A DNA stretch of 64,000 nt from HGM04593 sp045630965. GTDB taxonomy: Bacteria; Bacteroidota; Bacteroidia; Bacteroidales; Bacteroidaceae. The position numbers were made by a program, and so were the translations under genes. The notes under the pieces are model-generated. The model did no database searches and was not told the DNA's origin. It saw only the letters and a program-made list of their open reading frames with translations. Positions 44,401 to 53,787 of this stretch are shown one piece after another (within the stretch, counting starts at the first letter, position 1; each line of letters opens with the position of its first letter). The stretch is taken from contig JAZQTU010000005.1 of the NCBI GenBank assembly GCA_045630965.1, positions 1 to 64,000 of the forward strand. The letters run 5' to 3'.

Positions 44401-46695
44401 ATGAAGTATTTTAATTTTCTTTTGTCCGCGATATTTTTCTGTACAGTCATTGTGTCATGCGATGACTTTGGTGGTCTTTCAAATGGCAGTCCTGCAACCT
44501 ATGATGTAAAAGGCAAGGTTGAGAAAGGTCCGTTTATTAGTGGTTCAGACATTTCAATACAGCCAATGGATGAAAAATTACAGGTCCTTGGTGATATGTA
44601 CAAGACTTTCATTACCGATGATTTGGGAAATTTTGAATTTGGCTCAAAGGAGTTCGCATCTCCTTATGCCGAACTTATAGCACACGGATATTTCTTTAAT
44701 GAGGTAAAGGGTGAACTCTCCAACGGTACACTTACATTGAGAGCATTGGTCGATTTGTCCAACAAGACAGCTGTTAATGTAAATATATTGACTCACTTGA
44801 AATACTCAAGAATAAAGAACCTTGTGGAATCTGGCAAAAACTTCGGTGAGGCAGACAAGCAGGCGCAAGAGGAACTTCTGAATGCTTTCGGCTTGGGCGA
44901 ATATGCAGCAAATGATGTGTCTTCATTCTCAATAACCGCTGGTACTGACGAGTCGGCAGCCTTGATTGCGATATCTTCTCTGCTACTCATGGAACGCAGT
45001 GAAGCCGCATTTACCGAATATCTCTCAAAATTGAGTGCGGATTTTGGCAAGAATGGAAAATTCTCCGCTGAATTGAGCGCGCAGATAGATGCCGACAAGA
45101 ACAAACTTGCCGAAGGGTGTATAAAAGAGGTCAGAGAAAATATAATCAAGAGATATGAAGAACTTGGTCTTGAAGTAAAGGTAAAGGACTTGGTGCGTTT
45201 TGTCGATTGGGACAGTGACGGCAAAGCCGGTAATGAAGGATTGAAGGAGGGCGAATCTGTGCATCTTGACAAATCGGTTATTGAAATTCCAAATGAAGGC
45301 GGTGTCTATAAAGTAGTGATTGACTCTCCTGTTGCGGTTTATCTGCAACCTGTAATGCAGGAGGACGAACTGTTGCCTCCTACTAGCGTGGTAGTGCCGC
45401 AATCTCCATTCTCATCTTTTTACGAAGGATATGATTCTTCATCCTTTGGCGACAAAGAAATAAATTGTGAATGTTCTTTTGAGGGTAATACCTTGTCTAT
45501 CAATGTTGCCCAATTACAGTCAAAAGAAGACAAGGAGAAAGTAATATCGTTGTATGATTACGTTGGCAATGTTATTGCAACAGTTACATTGAAACAAAAA
45601 GGTGGTTATGATTCTACGGTTTCGTCGGTGCCATTGCTGGGTGCTGATGGGGTGGGTTTAATTGCAAGTGTCGCAATCAAATTTTCCGAAGGTCTGAAAA
45701 AATATAATGTATTAGAACAATACTATGCTTTCAATAGTATAACAGGTGCTGTTGCTAATTATCTTTATCCCACTAGTAGCACAATATCAAGTGCATGGAA
45801 CAATCTGTACAGTGCCATTTCATTGTTGAACACTATAGAAGAATACGACAGGGGGTGTTTGAATGTTTATTCCGACAATTTCAATGTGTTGAATTCATTG
45901 TTCTATTCAACTCTTGTGTATGGTTGGGGTGGGGTACCTTATGTTACATCAAATACCTACGATGACATGACAGGTGGCATACCAAGTACTCCGCAACAGG
46001 AAATCTTTGCCGACATTAAGCAGAAGTTGTTGAAGGCGATTGAAAACCTGCCCGAAAAGAAAATGGAATTGAATGGTGTCAACTTCTTCTATGCGTCAAA
46101 AGATGTTGCGCGTGTATTGTTGGCAAACATATATATGTATGAAGGTGATTATGACAGCGCACGTCCTTTGCTTGAAAAGGTTATTGGCAATGGGTTCTAC
46201 GAACTGGATTCCTCGTTGGATTTCAAGCCTTCAGTGGATATTGACATTGTTGCTTCTACCGATGTGATTACCGATCCAATGAAGAGTTCAGAGGTTATTG
46301 TGGTTTTCTTCCCGCAGCAGCCTACTACACGTGCAAATGTCACAATCATGGAAGCCGGAGTCATTCCGTACATTACTTTAAGTGATGTATACCTCTCTTT
46401 GGCTGAATGTTATTGCAAGATGGGAGATGAGGCTACTGCGGAAAAGTATATATCAGACGTTGTTAATACCAAGAAATTGAATGTAACGAATTTCAGTGCT
46501 TTGTTGAAGATTAAGGATGTCCGTGAGAAGATACGTCTTTACAGTGGCACATATTTTGCATTCTTGAAGCGCTCAGGCTTGGCAAAAGAGGTGTGTGGTA
46601 TCGATGATGATAATGAATTCAGGTTGTTGTTCCCTATACCCGAGGATGAAATACGTTTCAATACCCAGTTGAAACAAAATCCAGGGTATGAATAA
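44401..46695 (+). CDS. SusD/RagB-like lipoprotein with N-terminal surface domain and BACON-like domain
   Basis: The 764-residue lipoprotein (MKYFNFLLSAIFFCTVIVSCDD, lipid Cys20) has an unusual order. Residues ~35-290 form a domain reading VKGKVEKGPFISGSDISIQP, seen in surface and Ca-binding-like proteins; ~290-400 resembles a BACON domain (HLDKSVIEIPNEGGVYKVVI...ATVTLKQKG); ~410-764 is SusD-like, with a helical TPR-type region, LVYGWGGVPYVTS, and the closing PIPEDEIRFNTQLKQNPGY characteristic of SusD. SusD proteins deliver glycans to a SusC TonB receptor, but no SusC gene is adjacent or in the window. It stands alone, with a -7 element before it and a strong hairpin after it. Substrate unknown. 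Confidence 0.82.
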   Translation: MKYFNFLLSAIFFCTVIVSCDDFGGLSNGSPATYDVKGKVEKGPFISGSDISIQPMDEKLQVLGDMYKTFITDDLGNFEFGSKEFASPYAELIAHGYFFNEVKGELSNGTLTLRALVDLSNKTAVNVNILTHLKYSRIKNLVESGKNFGEADKQAQEELLNAFGLGEYAANDVSSFSITAGTDESAALIAISSLLLMERSEAAFTEYLSKLSADFGKNGKFSAELSAQIDADKNKLAEGCIKEVRENIIKRYEELGLEVKVKDLVRFVDWDSDGKAGNEGLKEGESVHLDKSVIEIPNEGGVYKVVIDSPVAVYLQPVMQEDELLPPTSVVVPQSPFSSFYEGYDSSSFGDKEINCECSFEGNTLSINVAQLQSKEDKEKVISLYDYVGNVIATVTLKQKGGYDSTVSSVPLLGADGVGLIASVAIKFSEGLKKYNVLEQYYAFNSITGAVANYLYPTSSTISSAWNNLYSAISLLNTIEEYDRGCLNVYSDNFNVLNSLFYSTLVYGWGGVPYVTSNTYDDMTGGIPSTPQQEIFADIKQKLLKAIENLPEKKMELNGVNFFYASKDVARVLLANIYMYEGDYDSARPLLEKVIGNGFYELDSSLDFKPSVDIDIVASTDVITDPMKSSEVIVVFFPQQPTTRANVTIMEAGVIPYITLSDVYLSLAECYCKMGDEATAEKYISDVVNTKKLNVTNFSALLKIKDVREKIRLYSGTYFAFLKRSGLAKEVCGIDDDNEFRLLFPIPEDEIRFNTQLKQNPGYE

Positions 46696-46719
46696 ACAGA
46701 ATTTATAATACTGAAAATT

Positions 46720-46759
46720 ATAATGGCGATAACCTATATCTGTGGGTTATCGCCATTAT
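46720..46759. terminator. Bidirectional terminator between SusD-like gene and phoR
   Basis: A 15-bp perfect stem (46720-46734 with 46745-46759), 10-nt loop, 3 bases short of the minus-strand histidine-kinase stop. Confidence 0.88.
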
Positions 46760-46762
46760 GTA

Positions 46763-48217
46763 TTATTGGTTATTTGTAGTGTGTTTGCTGAGAGAAAAGT
46801 CAAATCGTAAACCTCCATCAGGTCGATTGCTTGCTGTTATTGTACCACCATGGAACTGTATGGCATGTTTGACAATGGCAAGGCCAAGGCCGGTGCCTCC
46901 CTTTTGGCGTGAACGTCCCTTGTCTACGCGGTAGAACCTTTCGAATAAACGGGGCAATTCTTTCTCTTCCACTCCGCAACCGTCGTCTTCAAAACATATG
47001 CTACATGCTTCTTCATCGTTTTTGATAAGAGATATGAAGATATTCTTTCCTTCGGAATAGGCTATTGCATTTTCTGTAAGGTTGCGAAATATCGAACCAA
47101 TAAGCGAAAGGTTGCCTTCAATGATTACCAGTTCGTTAAAATCGGTATGCAATGTCATACGTTCATGGTTTGGCATGATATCCAACTCCTCTGAAATCTC
47201 GGTGATTATCTCATTTATAACAATCTTCTCCTTTCCAATCAAGGAACTGCCGGCCTCCATTCGGGTTATAAGAGATACATCATTCAGTAATCGGCGCATA
47301 CGCTCGTTGTTGGCGTAGCATCTTTCAATGAGTTCTTGACGTTTCTCTTCACTCAAGTTTATACTGGAAAGCAGTGTTTCAAGGCATACCTGTATGGATG
47401 CAACAGGTGTCTTCAGTTCGTGATTAATGTTGTTTGTAAGCTGACGCTTGATGCGTATCTTTTCCTGCTCCTCGCGTAATGTTGCCTCATGGGCAAGGTC
47501 ACGGTCCTTTATGGTCTGCTGCCATTGGGCGTAAAGCTGTACAATATGGTTTGAAATGGAACCTAGCTCGTCATTTGGGAAAAGTTCTGCTTCGTCAAAT
47601 GACTCTCCTTTCTTGGCTTTTGATGCAAAGCGGTTAAGACGCTCTATTGTCTTCCCTAATCGTCGAGTCGCAAAATAAGCCAACACGCTCATTACAAAAC
47701 TGATGACAATCATTACGCCAAGAAAAGTCCAGTCAGTTTGTAGTAGCTCGTTCAGTGAAGGAGAAAATGGTATAGCTGTGCGAACAACAACTTGTTTTCC
47801 TCGAGTGGCTGAATAGAAATATTCTCGTCCGTCACTTACTGATTGTCGTCCAATGTTATACCCGGTTCCTTTTTTGAGTGCAACTGATACTTCGGGACGT
47901 TTCCTGTGATTGTCGAGTGAATCAAGCGGAAGCATATTGTCATATACGACATCTCCAGAATGGGTGATGATTGATATACGCAAGTCCTCAAATGGCTTTT
48001 CGTGCGAAGATATGTATTCTTCGTGCGATACTCCATCTTCCAAGACATCGAGCAGGTGGCGGTTATACATCTGAAGTTGGGCGTTCAGGAATTCCGACTT
48101 GTATTGTTTTTCACGAAAGTACTGATAGCCTACAAAGGACAATATGATTATCCACGAAAAGGCGAGCAACATCAAGAATAGTCGCTTATGGTAAGATATT
48201 TTAATCGCGGAAGCCAT
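46763..48217 (-). CDS. phoR: Sensor histidine kinase, PhoR-like
   Basis: The about 484-residue inner-membrane kinase starts at ATG 48217 (MASAIKISYHKRL), overlapping the response regulator's end by 17 bases. It has two transmembrane helices (about 16-32 and 165-185), an extracytoplasmic sensor of ~130 residues, a HAMP-like linker, then the kinase: phospho-acceptor His266 in NNINHELKTPVASI, the N box ENAIAYSEG, and G boxes DDGCGVEEKEL and QKGGTGLGLAIV. The overlap with a PhoB-type regulator and divergence from a porin-pst operon argue for phosphate sensing through Pst/PhoU. Unlike E. coli PhoR it has a large extracytoplasmic loop, a PhoR type common outside the gamma-proteobacteria. Confidence 0.85.
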   Translation of the reverse strand: MASAIKISYHKRLFLMLLAFSWIIILSFVGYQYFREKQYKSEFLNAQLQMYNRHLLDVLEDGVSHEEYISSHEKPFEDLRISIITHSGDVVYDNMLPLDSLDNHRKRPEVSVALKKGTGYNIGRQSVSDGREYFYSATRGKQVVVRTAIPFSPSLNELLQTDWTFLGVMIVISFVMSVLAYFATRRLGKTIERLNRFASKAKKGESFDEAELFPNDELGSISNHIVQLYAQWQQTIKDRDLAHEATLREEQEKIRIKRQLTNNINHELKTPVASIQVCLETLLSSINLSEEKRQELIERCYANNERMRRLLNDVSLITRMEAGSSLIGKEKIVINEIITEISEELDIMPNHERMTLHTDFNELVIIEGNLSLIGSIFRNLTENAIAYSEGKNIFISLIKNDEEACSICFEDDGCGVEEKELPRLFERFYRVDKGRSRQKGGTGLGLAIVKHAIQFHGGTITASNRPDGGLRFDFSLSKHTTNNQ

Positions 48218-48896
48218 AACCAAAACCTGAACGGGTTACTATATATGAACCGTATGCGCCAATTTTGGAACGCAAACGGGTTATGTTTACGTCTATTGTA
48301 CGGTCAAGGACAACAACTTCGTCGCTCCATACTCGGGCGAGAATCTGTTCGCGAGAACAAATTTTTCCTCTGTGTGCAATAAGGTATGCTAGCAACTCAA
48401 ATTCCTTGCGGGCGAGCTTGACCTCTTCGCCGTCTACAATGCAGCGTTTGAATTCCAAATCAAGGTGCAAGCCCTCGACTTTCAATATGTTGGATTTCTC
48501 AACAACAGTGTTGCTCTTGTGTCCTGTTGCACGTCTGAGTACGCTCTTTACACGAGCAATCACATTTCGTACGGTGTATGGCTTCATGATGTAGTCATCA
48601 GCTCCAAGATTCAATCCCATGACCATGTCATCTTCGCTGTCACGTGCCGTACAGAATATAATGGGTATCTCTGCTGTCGTTACGTCAGCCTTGAGCATCT
48701 TTGCCATTTTGATACCGCTTATTTCTCCCATCATTATGTCAAGAAGAATTAGTGAATATGATTTCAAGTCATATGTCAATGCCTGCTCGGCACTGAAAGC
48801 GATGTCTACATCGTATCCCTCATTTTCGAGATTCAATTGCAAAACTTCGCATAGAGTCTCTTCGTCGTCAACTATCAATATACGTTCTGTTGCCAT
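48201..48896 (-). CDS. phoB: Response regulator, PhoB-like (OmpR family)
   Basis: The 231-residue protein has a receiver with acidic pair D10-D11, phospho-acceptor D53 in LILLDIMMGE, Thr in FCTARD and Lys in YIMKPY, then a winged-helix DNA-binding domain (about 130-231; ARKEFELLAYLIAHRGKICSREQIL, VLDRTIDVNITRLRSKIG, VTRSGFGYGFR). OmpR-family regulators of this length include PhoB, which binds 11-bp-spaced direct repeats. The gene is the first of the phoBR pair, divergent from the porin-pstSCAB operon which has such repeats at 49042-49061. A -7 element at 48920-48927 precedes it. PhoB identity is inferred from context. Confidence 0.88.
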   Translation of the reverse strand: MATERILIVDDEETLCEVLQLNLENEGYDVDIAFSAEQALTYDLKSYSLILLDIMMGEISGIKMAKMLKADVTTAEIPIIFCTARDSEDDMVMGLNLGADDYIMKPYTVRNVIARVKSVLRRATGHKSNTVVEKSNILKVEGLHLDLEFKRCIVDGEEVKLARKEFELLAYLIAHRGKICSREQILARVWSDEVVVLDRTIDVNITRLRSKIGAYGSYIVTRSGFGYGFRD

Positions 48897-48919
48897 ATAC
48901 CTATATTATTATAACGTCG

Positions 48920-48927
48920 CAAAATTA
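48920..48927 (-). promoter_or_regulatory. -7 element of phoBR
   Basis: TAATTTTG on the minus strand (48927-48920), 23 bases before the phoB start. No clear -33 TTG or Pho-type repeat is found at the matching distance, so phoBR may not be strongly auto-activated. Confidence 0.5.
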
Positions 48928-49041
48928 TAGAGAAAAAATGAAGAACCGGTAACCGGGAAAAACATTTAATAAAAATGTAACAAAAACAGCTTTCCTGCAC
49001 GAAACATAATTGCAGAATTCTTTAACCAATCTATATTTCTT

Positions 49042-49077
49042 TTGAAACATTTATGAAATATAGCCCAAATACCTTTG
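49042..49077 (+). promoter_or_regulatory. Putative Pho box and promoter of the porin-pstSCAB operon
   Basis: GAAACAT at 49044-49050 and GAAATAT at 49055-49061 are direct repeats 11 bp apart, standing where a -33 TTG would be, followed by a perfect -7 element TACCTTTG at 49070-49077. The distance from the first repeat G to the last base of the -7 element is 33 bp, identical to the Na/Pi cotransporter promoter. This is the PhoB-box arrangement, in which activator repeats replace the upstream promoter element. Confidence 0.65.
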
Positions 49078-49188
49078 CGACGTAAAAAGCAGGAATAATG
49101 ATATGGACAACAACGCTTATTGTAGAAAGCTAGCATCTTCAATACGATTGTATGTTCTTTTAATTAAAAAGTAAATAAAAAAATGACT

Positions 49189-50169
49189 ATGAAGACTAAA
49201 TTTATTTTAGCAGGTATATTAACCTGTATCGGCTTTACTACACAGGCACAAGAAGTTAAACAAGAAGAGCCGAAAGAGAAAGCAATTGTTCAAGTTTTTG
49301 GAAACTTCAATGCCGGTTTCAGCAAAGAAAAGACAAATATTGGTTTTGACCTGGAACGTAGCTATTTGGGTTACGAATATAAATTCAACAACGGCCTTTC
49401 TATAAAGGGCGTAATGGATATTGGCAAATCTTCAGATGTTAGCGACTACCAACGTATAGCTTACATAAAAAACGCAATGGTATCCTGGAAAAAAGGTAAT
49501 CTAACTTTGAACGGAGGTCTTATTTCAACAACCCAATTCAATTTTCAAGAGAAATTTTGGGGGTATCGTTATGTTATGAAATCCTTCCAAGACCTTTATA
49601 AATTTGGGAACAGCGCTGATTTAGGTATATCTGTATCTTACAAATTCGCAGATTGGATTTCCGCAGATGCCATTATTGTAAATGGTGAGGGATACAAGAA
49701 ATTTCAAAAAGGGAATGGTTTTAATTATGGTTTGGGGGCAACATTAACCCCTGTAAAAGGATTTCAAATTCGTTTGTACGGAGGTTTTAACGACAGTGGT
49801 GAAAAAGGCAAAGAAAGCATTGTAAACATGGCTGGTTTTGTTGGTTACAAATCTAAGAGGTTTACCATTGGCACTGAATACAATCACATGCTAAACGCAT
49901 CCAATAAAAAAGGTCATGACCAATTCGGATATTCGGTATTCGGCTCTGTAAACGTAGCGAATCATACCGATATATACGCACGCTTCGACGACTTATATTC
50001 AAACGATGATTGGAACATTGCCAAGGATGAGCGCGCTGCAATACTTGGTGCTCAGTTCAAGGCGTGCAAATATGTGAAGATTGCCCCGAACCTCCGAATG
50101 AGTATGCAAAAAGCAGATGGAGCAAAAAAAACTTACTCGGCATACATAAACTGCTACTTCGGTTTCTAA
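49189..50169 (+). CDS. Phosphate-starvation porin-like outer-membrane protein
   Basis: The 326-residue protein has a signal peptide (MKTKFILAGILTCIGFTTQA) and a beta-barrel pattern ending in Phe (NCYFGF), so it is an outer-membrane porin, resembling OprP/OprO-type barrels in layout (FGNFNAGFSKEKTNIGFDLERSYLGYEYKF at the start). ATG 49183 two codons upstream is an equal alternative. It is the first gene of the operon running into pstSCAB, 35 bases before pstS with no terminator, and the operon promoter carries the Pho-box repeats. Phosphate or phosphate-ester passage across the outer membrane is the natural role. A 105-base leader separates the promoter from the start. Confidence 0.8.
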   Translation: MKTKFILAGILTCIGFTTQAQEVKQEEPKEKAIVQVFGNFNAGFSKEKTNIGFDLERSYLGYEYKFNNGLSIKGVMDIGKSSDVSDYQRIAYIKNAMVSWKKGNLTLNGGLISTTQFNFQEKFWGYRYVMKSFQDLYKFGNSADLGISVSYKFADWISADAIIVNGEGYKKFQKGNGFNYGLGATLTPVKGFQIRLYGGFNDSGEKGKESIVNMAGFVGYKSKRFTIGTEYNHMLNASNKKGHDQFGYSVFGSVNVANHTDIYARFDDLYSNDDWNIAKDERAAILGAQFKACKYVKIAPNLRMSMQKADGAKKTYSAYINCYFGF

Positions 50170-50204
50170 TAACACAAGTCTAATAAATTAAAACATAGAA
50201 ATAT

Positions 50205-51266
50205 ATGAAAAAGATTTTTAAGTCAACGATGGCATTAGTCGCAGCTATTGCAATAGTATCTTGCGGCGGTAATGCAACGAATGGTAGCCGTGAAGCTCAG
50301 GAGCTCTCGGGCGCTGGTGCAACATTTCCTCTTCCATTCTACAATGTTGTGTTTGAGAATTTCTCACAAGTAAACGGTGATGTGGTTGCGTATGGTGGTA
50401 TCGGCTCTGGTGGAGGTGTTCGCAACCTGCGTGATAAGATTGTTGATTTCGCGGGTAGCGATGCATTCCTCTCTGATAAGGAGATGGCAGATATGGATCC
50501 TGTGGTACATATCCCGACTTGTATGGGTGCGGTAGTCTTGGCTTACAACCTCGACGATGTTAAGGAACTTAAGCTATCGGGGGAGATTATTGCAGACATA
50601 TTTGCCGGTGATATCAAAATGTGGAATGATGAGCGTTTGGTTGCTCTCAACCCCGATATAACACTTCCGGCGGAGGCTATTATCCCAGTATTCCGTTCAG
50701 ATGGCTCTGGTACGACCTTCGTCTTCACAGATTACCTTACAAAGGTTAGTCCTATGTGGAAAGAGAAATTTGGCGCGGGCAAGTCTGTAAATTTCCCTTC
50801 GGGACAGGCTGCAAAGGGTAATCCGGGTGTTGCAGGCGTGATTTCACAGACCAAGAACTCTATCGGTTATGTAGGTTCAGAATATGCCTTCGCACAGCAG
50901 ATTCCTTATGCCAGCATCCAAAATGCAAGAGGCGAATTTGTATTACCTTCTGCAGCTACTATTTCTGTAGCCGCTTCAGGCACAATTCCTGCCGACACCC
51001 GTACATCAATTACAAATGCAGATGCATCCGGTGCTTATCCAATATCAACTTTCACCTGGATGATTATCTACAAGGAGCAAAACTACTCTAACCGTAGCAA
51101 GGAGCAGGCTATGGCGACACTCGACCTCTTACAGTATATCCTCTCGGATGATGCACAGAGTATTACCTCTGAGGTTCATTATGCTCCACTTCCTACCAAA
51201 GCTAAAGAAATAAGCATGACAAATTTGAAGAGCGTTACTTTTAACGGTGTAGCAATATTGAAATAA
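50205..51266 (+). CDS. pstS: Phosphate ABC transporter substrate-binding protein PstS
   Basis: The 353-residue lipoprotein (MKKIFKSTMALVAAIAIVSCGG, lipid Cys20) binds phosphate in the periplasm for PstCAB. Landmarks are GAGATFPLPFYNVVFE, YGGIGSGGGVRNL, DFAGSDAFLSDKEM, PVFRSDGSGTTFVFTDYL and GNPGVAGVISQTKNSIGYV, the phosphate-cleft segments of this family. Length is typical. It follows the porin after 35 bases and precedes pstC after 9 bases, within the operon porin-pstS-pstC-pstA-pstB. Control is probably by PhoB through the shared promoter. Confidence 0.95.
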   Translation: MKKIFKSTMALVAAIAIVSCGGNATNGSREAQELSGAGATFPLPFYNVVFENFSQVNGDVVAYGGIGSGGGVRNLRDKIVDFAGSDAFLSDKEMADMDPVVHIPTCMGAVVLAYNLDDVKELKLSGEIIADIFAGDIKMWNDERLVALNPDITLPAEAIIPVFRSDGSGTTFVFTDYLTKVSPMWKEKFGAGKSVNFPSGQAAKGNPGVAGVISQTKNSIGYVGSEYAFAQQIPYASIQNARGEFVLPSAATISVAASGTIPADTRTSITNADASGAYPISTFTWMIIYKEQNYSNRSKEQAMATLDLLQYILSDDAQSITSEVHYAPLPTKAKEISMTNLKSVTFNGVAILK

Positions 51267-51275
51267 CAAAGGTCT

Positions 51276-52133
51276 ATGAACGACAATATATATAAAGTTG
51301 TATTATTCATAGCTGCACTGATAATGCCGATAGTGTGCGGGGGCGTTATTTTCGCCCTTGTCACTGACGCATACGATGCGTTCGAACATTTCGGATTTTT
51401 GAATTTCCTCACCTCGTCGGAGTGGAGTTATACCGAGAGCGCAGAGCAATATGGAGCGTTACCATTTATTACGGGTACGCTGATGACTACGTTCTTGGCT
51501 CTTATCTTTTGTATCCCCTTTTCGCTCCCTGTTGCATTATTCGTGGGAGAATATTTCAAAGGGAAAAAGATAGCATCGGTACTGAGTACTGTAACAGACT
51601 TGTTGGCAGGTATTCCCTCTATCATTTATGGTCTATGGGGATTTTACACACTTCGTCCTATTATTATGGCACTCAATATCTCACCGCAAGGCTCAGGCAT
51701 ATTAACCGCATCATTGGTGTTGGCGATTATGATTATTCCCTATGCAGCATCGCTTAGTGCCGAATTTATCAAGATGGTGCCAAACGACCTAAAAGAGGGT
51801 GCATATAGCCTTGGTGCAACACGAGCTGAGGTCATTAGCAAGGTGGTATTCCCCGTTGCGGGTTCGGGTATCTTCTCATCGTATATATTGGCTATTGGTC
51901 GTGCCCTGGGTGAGACGATGACCGTAACAATGCTTATCGGTAATACAAATAACATTCCCAACTCAATTACCTCAACGGGTAATTCGATGGCATCAATCAT
52001 TGCCAACCAATTTGGCGAGGCTGACGATTTGCGACTCTCATCACTTATTGCTATCGGTTTGATTCTCTTCCTGATAACCGCAGCAATCAATATGGTGGGT
52101 AAGATAATGATTAAACGAGCAAGAATAGTGTAA
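51276..52133 (+). CDS. pstC: Phosphate ABC transporter permease PstC
   Basis: The 285-residue inner-membrane permease has about six hydrophobic helices and the binding-protein-dependent transport signature: PYAASLSAEFIKMVPNDLKEGAYSLGATRAEVISKVVFPVAGSGI. It forms the channel with PstA. It follows pstS after 9 bases and precedes pstA after 1 base, so the reading frames are closely coupled. N-terminal VVLFIAALIMPIVCGGVIFALV and GALPFITGTLMTTFLALIF blocks confirm family. No anomalies. Confidence 0.95.
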   Translation: MNDNIYKVVLFIAALIMPIVCGGVIFALVTDAYDAFEHFGFLNFLTSSEWSYTESAEQYGALPFITGTLMTTFLALIFCIPFSLPVALFVGEYFKGKKIASVLSTVTDLLAGIPSIIYGLWGFYTLRPIIMALNISPQGSGILTASLVLAIMIIPYAASLSAEFIKMVPNDLKEGAYSLGATRAEVISKVVFPVAGSGIFSSYILAIGRALGETMTVTMLIGNTNNIPNSITSTGNSMASIIANQFGEADDLRLSSLIAIGLILFLITAAINMVGKIMIKRARIV

Positions 52134-52134
52134 T

Positions 52135-53001
52135 ATGAGTAGATTAAGACTGAAAAATCGCTTGGCTAAGGACAAGCTTATGCTATGGGGCGTATGTCTT
52201 CTTGCAACCCTTACAGCCGTACCACTGCTTGCCATTTTGGGCGAGGTGCTGTTGCGTGGTTATGACCAGTTCTCGTGGTCATTCTTTACCGAGCCTACAC
52301 CTACGGCTTACAAGGCAATGAAGGCAATCGAGGCGGGCGAGCCTATTCCCGGTGGTATTGCAAATGGTATTGCCGGCACGATAATAATGCTGGGTATGGC
52401 GGTCGTTGTTGCTGTGCCTGTGGGTATTTTGTGTGGCGCATTCTTGGCAGAAAACACCAAAAGCCGCTTTGCACAATTTGTCAGTTATCTAACCGACCTA
52501 TTACAAGGTACCCCATCGGTAATAATAGGCATCATCACCTATATATGGGTGGTTGTTCCAATGAAGAGCTATTCGGCAATCGCAGGAAGCATAGCACTCT
52601 GTATTATGATGCTTCCGCTTATTATCCGCTCAACAGAAGAGACTCTAAAAATCCTCCCTGCGTCGCTCAAGGAGGCAGGTTTGGCGTTGGGTGGCAATAA
52701 GGCAAGAGTAATGATAAAAGTGCAGTTGCCCGCCGCTTTTGGTGGTATCTTTACAGGTATTCTGCTTGCTATATCACGAGTGATTGGTGAAACCGCACCG
52801 CTGATGTTTACAGCTCTTGGTTGCTCATTTATTCGTTTTGCGATCAATAGGCCAATATCTGCTGTACCTCTGCTTATCTGGGAGTTCTTTAACGACCCTA
52901 ACCTACAAGATTTGATTTGGGGTGCATCGCTCTTCCTCTTGTTATTCGTACTTACATTGAACTTATTATCAAAATATCTTGCAAAGAAATGGAATCAGTA
53001 A
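52135..53001 (+). CDS. pstA: Phosphate ABC transporter permease PstA
   Basis: The 288-residue permease partners PstC. Hydrophobic helices include WGVCLLATLTAVPLLAIL and NGIAGTIIMLGMAVVVAVPVGI; the EAA-type loop is ILPASLKEAGLALGGNKARVMIKVQLPAAFGGIFTG, and ISRVIGETAPLMFTALG follows. It begins 1 base after pstC and its last 13 bases overlap the start of pstB, typical of translational coupling in a transporter operon. Length is normal for the family. Confidence 0.95.
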   Translation: MSRLRLKNRLAKDKLMLWGVCLLATLTAVPLLAILGEVLLRGYDQFSWSFFTEPTPTAYKAMKAIEAGEPIPGGIANGIAGTIIMLGMAVVVAVPVGILCGAFLAENTKSRFAQFVSYLTDLLQGTPSVIIGIITYIWVVVPMKSYSAIAGSIALCIMMLPLIIRSTEETLKILPASLKEAGLALGGNKARVMIKVQLPAAFGGIFTGILLAISRVIGETAPLMFTALGCSFIRFAINRPISAVPLLIWEFFNDPNLQDLIWGASLFLLLFVLTLNLLSKYLAKKWNQ

Positions 53002-53756
53002 TACCTATACTTGAATTTAAGAACACTTGCGTATCATATACCAAGCAAACAATGGCTGTGAAATATGTATCGGCATCTATTGAACGAAATACGATCACTG
53101 CGATTATGGGGCCTTCGGGCTGCGGTAAATCGACGCTCCTGCGTGCCGTAAATCTTATGCACAATCTCTATTCAAACATCCATGTCGATGGCGAAATATT
53201 GCTCAATGGGAAAAATATCCTTGCAATGGTGCCTATCGATGTGCGTCGCCGTGTGGGTATGGTCTTCCAGCGTCCTGCTCCATTCCCAACAATGAGTATC
53301 TACGATAATGTACTTTCGGGATTTTCCCTTAATGGAATAAAACTTTCAAAAGCAGAAAAAGATGCAATCGTTGAACGTTGCTTGCGTAGTGTAGCACTTT
53401 GGGACGAGGTCAAAGATGTACTGAACAAGAAGGGAACATTCCTATCTGGTGGTCAGCAGCAGCGTTTGTGTATTGCACGAGCCCTGGCAATGAAACCCGA
53501 CGTTTTGTTGATGGACGAGCCTACATCAGCTCTCGACCCTATTGCGACGAAACATATCGAACAGTTGCTTTTGGAGTTGCAGAAGGAAGTTACAATACTT
53601 ATTGTTACCCACAACATGGGACAAGCAAAGCGAATATCGTCAAAATCAATGTTCATGTATTTGGGCGAGTTGGTTGAATATGGCGATACAGAAACAATGT
53701 TTAGCAATCCTATTGACGAAAGAACCAAAGCATATTTGACAGGGAAGATGGGATAG
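52989..53756 (+). CDS. pstB: Phosphate ABC transporter ATP-binding protein PstB
   Basis: The 255-residue ATPase energises PstCA. Walker A GPSGCGKST is at residues 41-49, the signature FLSGGQQQRLCIARALAM and Walker B VLLMDEPTSALDPIA follow, then the switch His in IVTHNMG. ATG 52989 (MESVIPILEF) is chosen over a frame extension to 52917, because the extra part lies entirely inside pstA. It ends the operon; the next gene, a Na/Pi cotransporter, has its own Pho-type promoter. Bacterial pst operons usually end with phoU, which is missing here. Confidence 0.95.
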   Translation: MESVIPILEFKNTCVSYTKQTMAVKYVSASIERNTITAIMGPSGCGKSTLLRAVNLMHNLYSNIHVDGEILLNGKNILAMVPIDVRRRVGMVFQRPAPFPTMSIYDNVLSGFSLNGIKLSKAEKDAIVERCLRSVALWDEVKDVLNKKGTFLSGGQQQRLCIARALAMKPDVLLMDEPTSALDPIATKHIEQLLLELQKEVTILIVTHNMGQAKRISSKSMFMYLGELVEYGDTETMFSNPIDERTKAYLTGKMG

Positions 53757-53787
53757 GAGCTCCATATTTAACATAAGCACAACACTC

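Noticed and set aside
48920..48960. Pho box in front of phoB
   Set aside because: A 7-bp spaced GGTT pair (48946-48954 region) does not have 11-bp spacing and does not sit at the distance found in the other two promoters.
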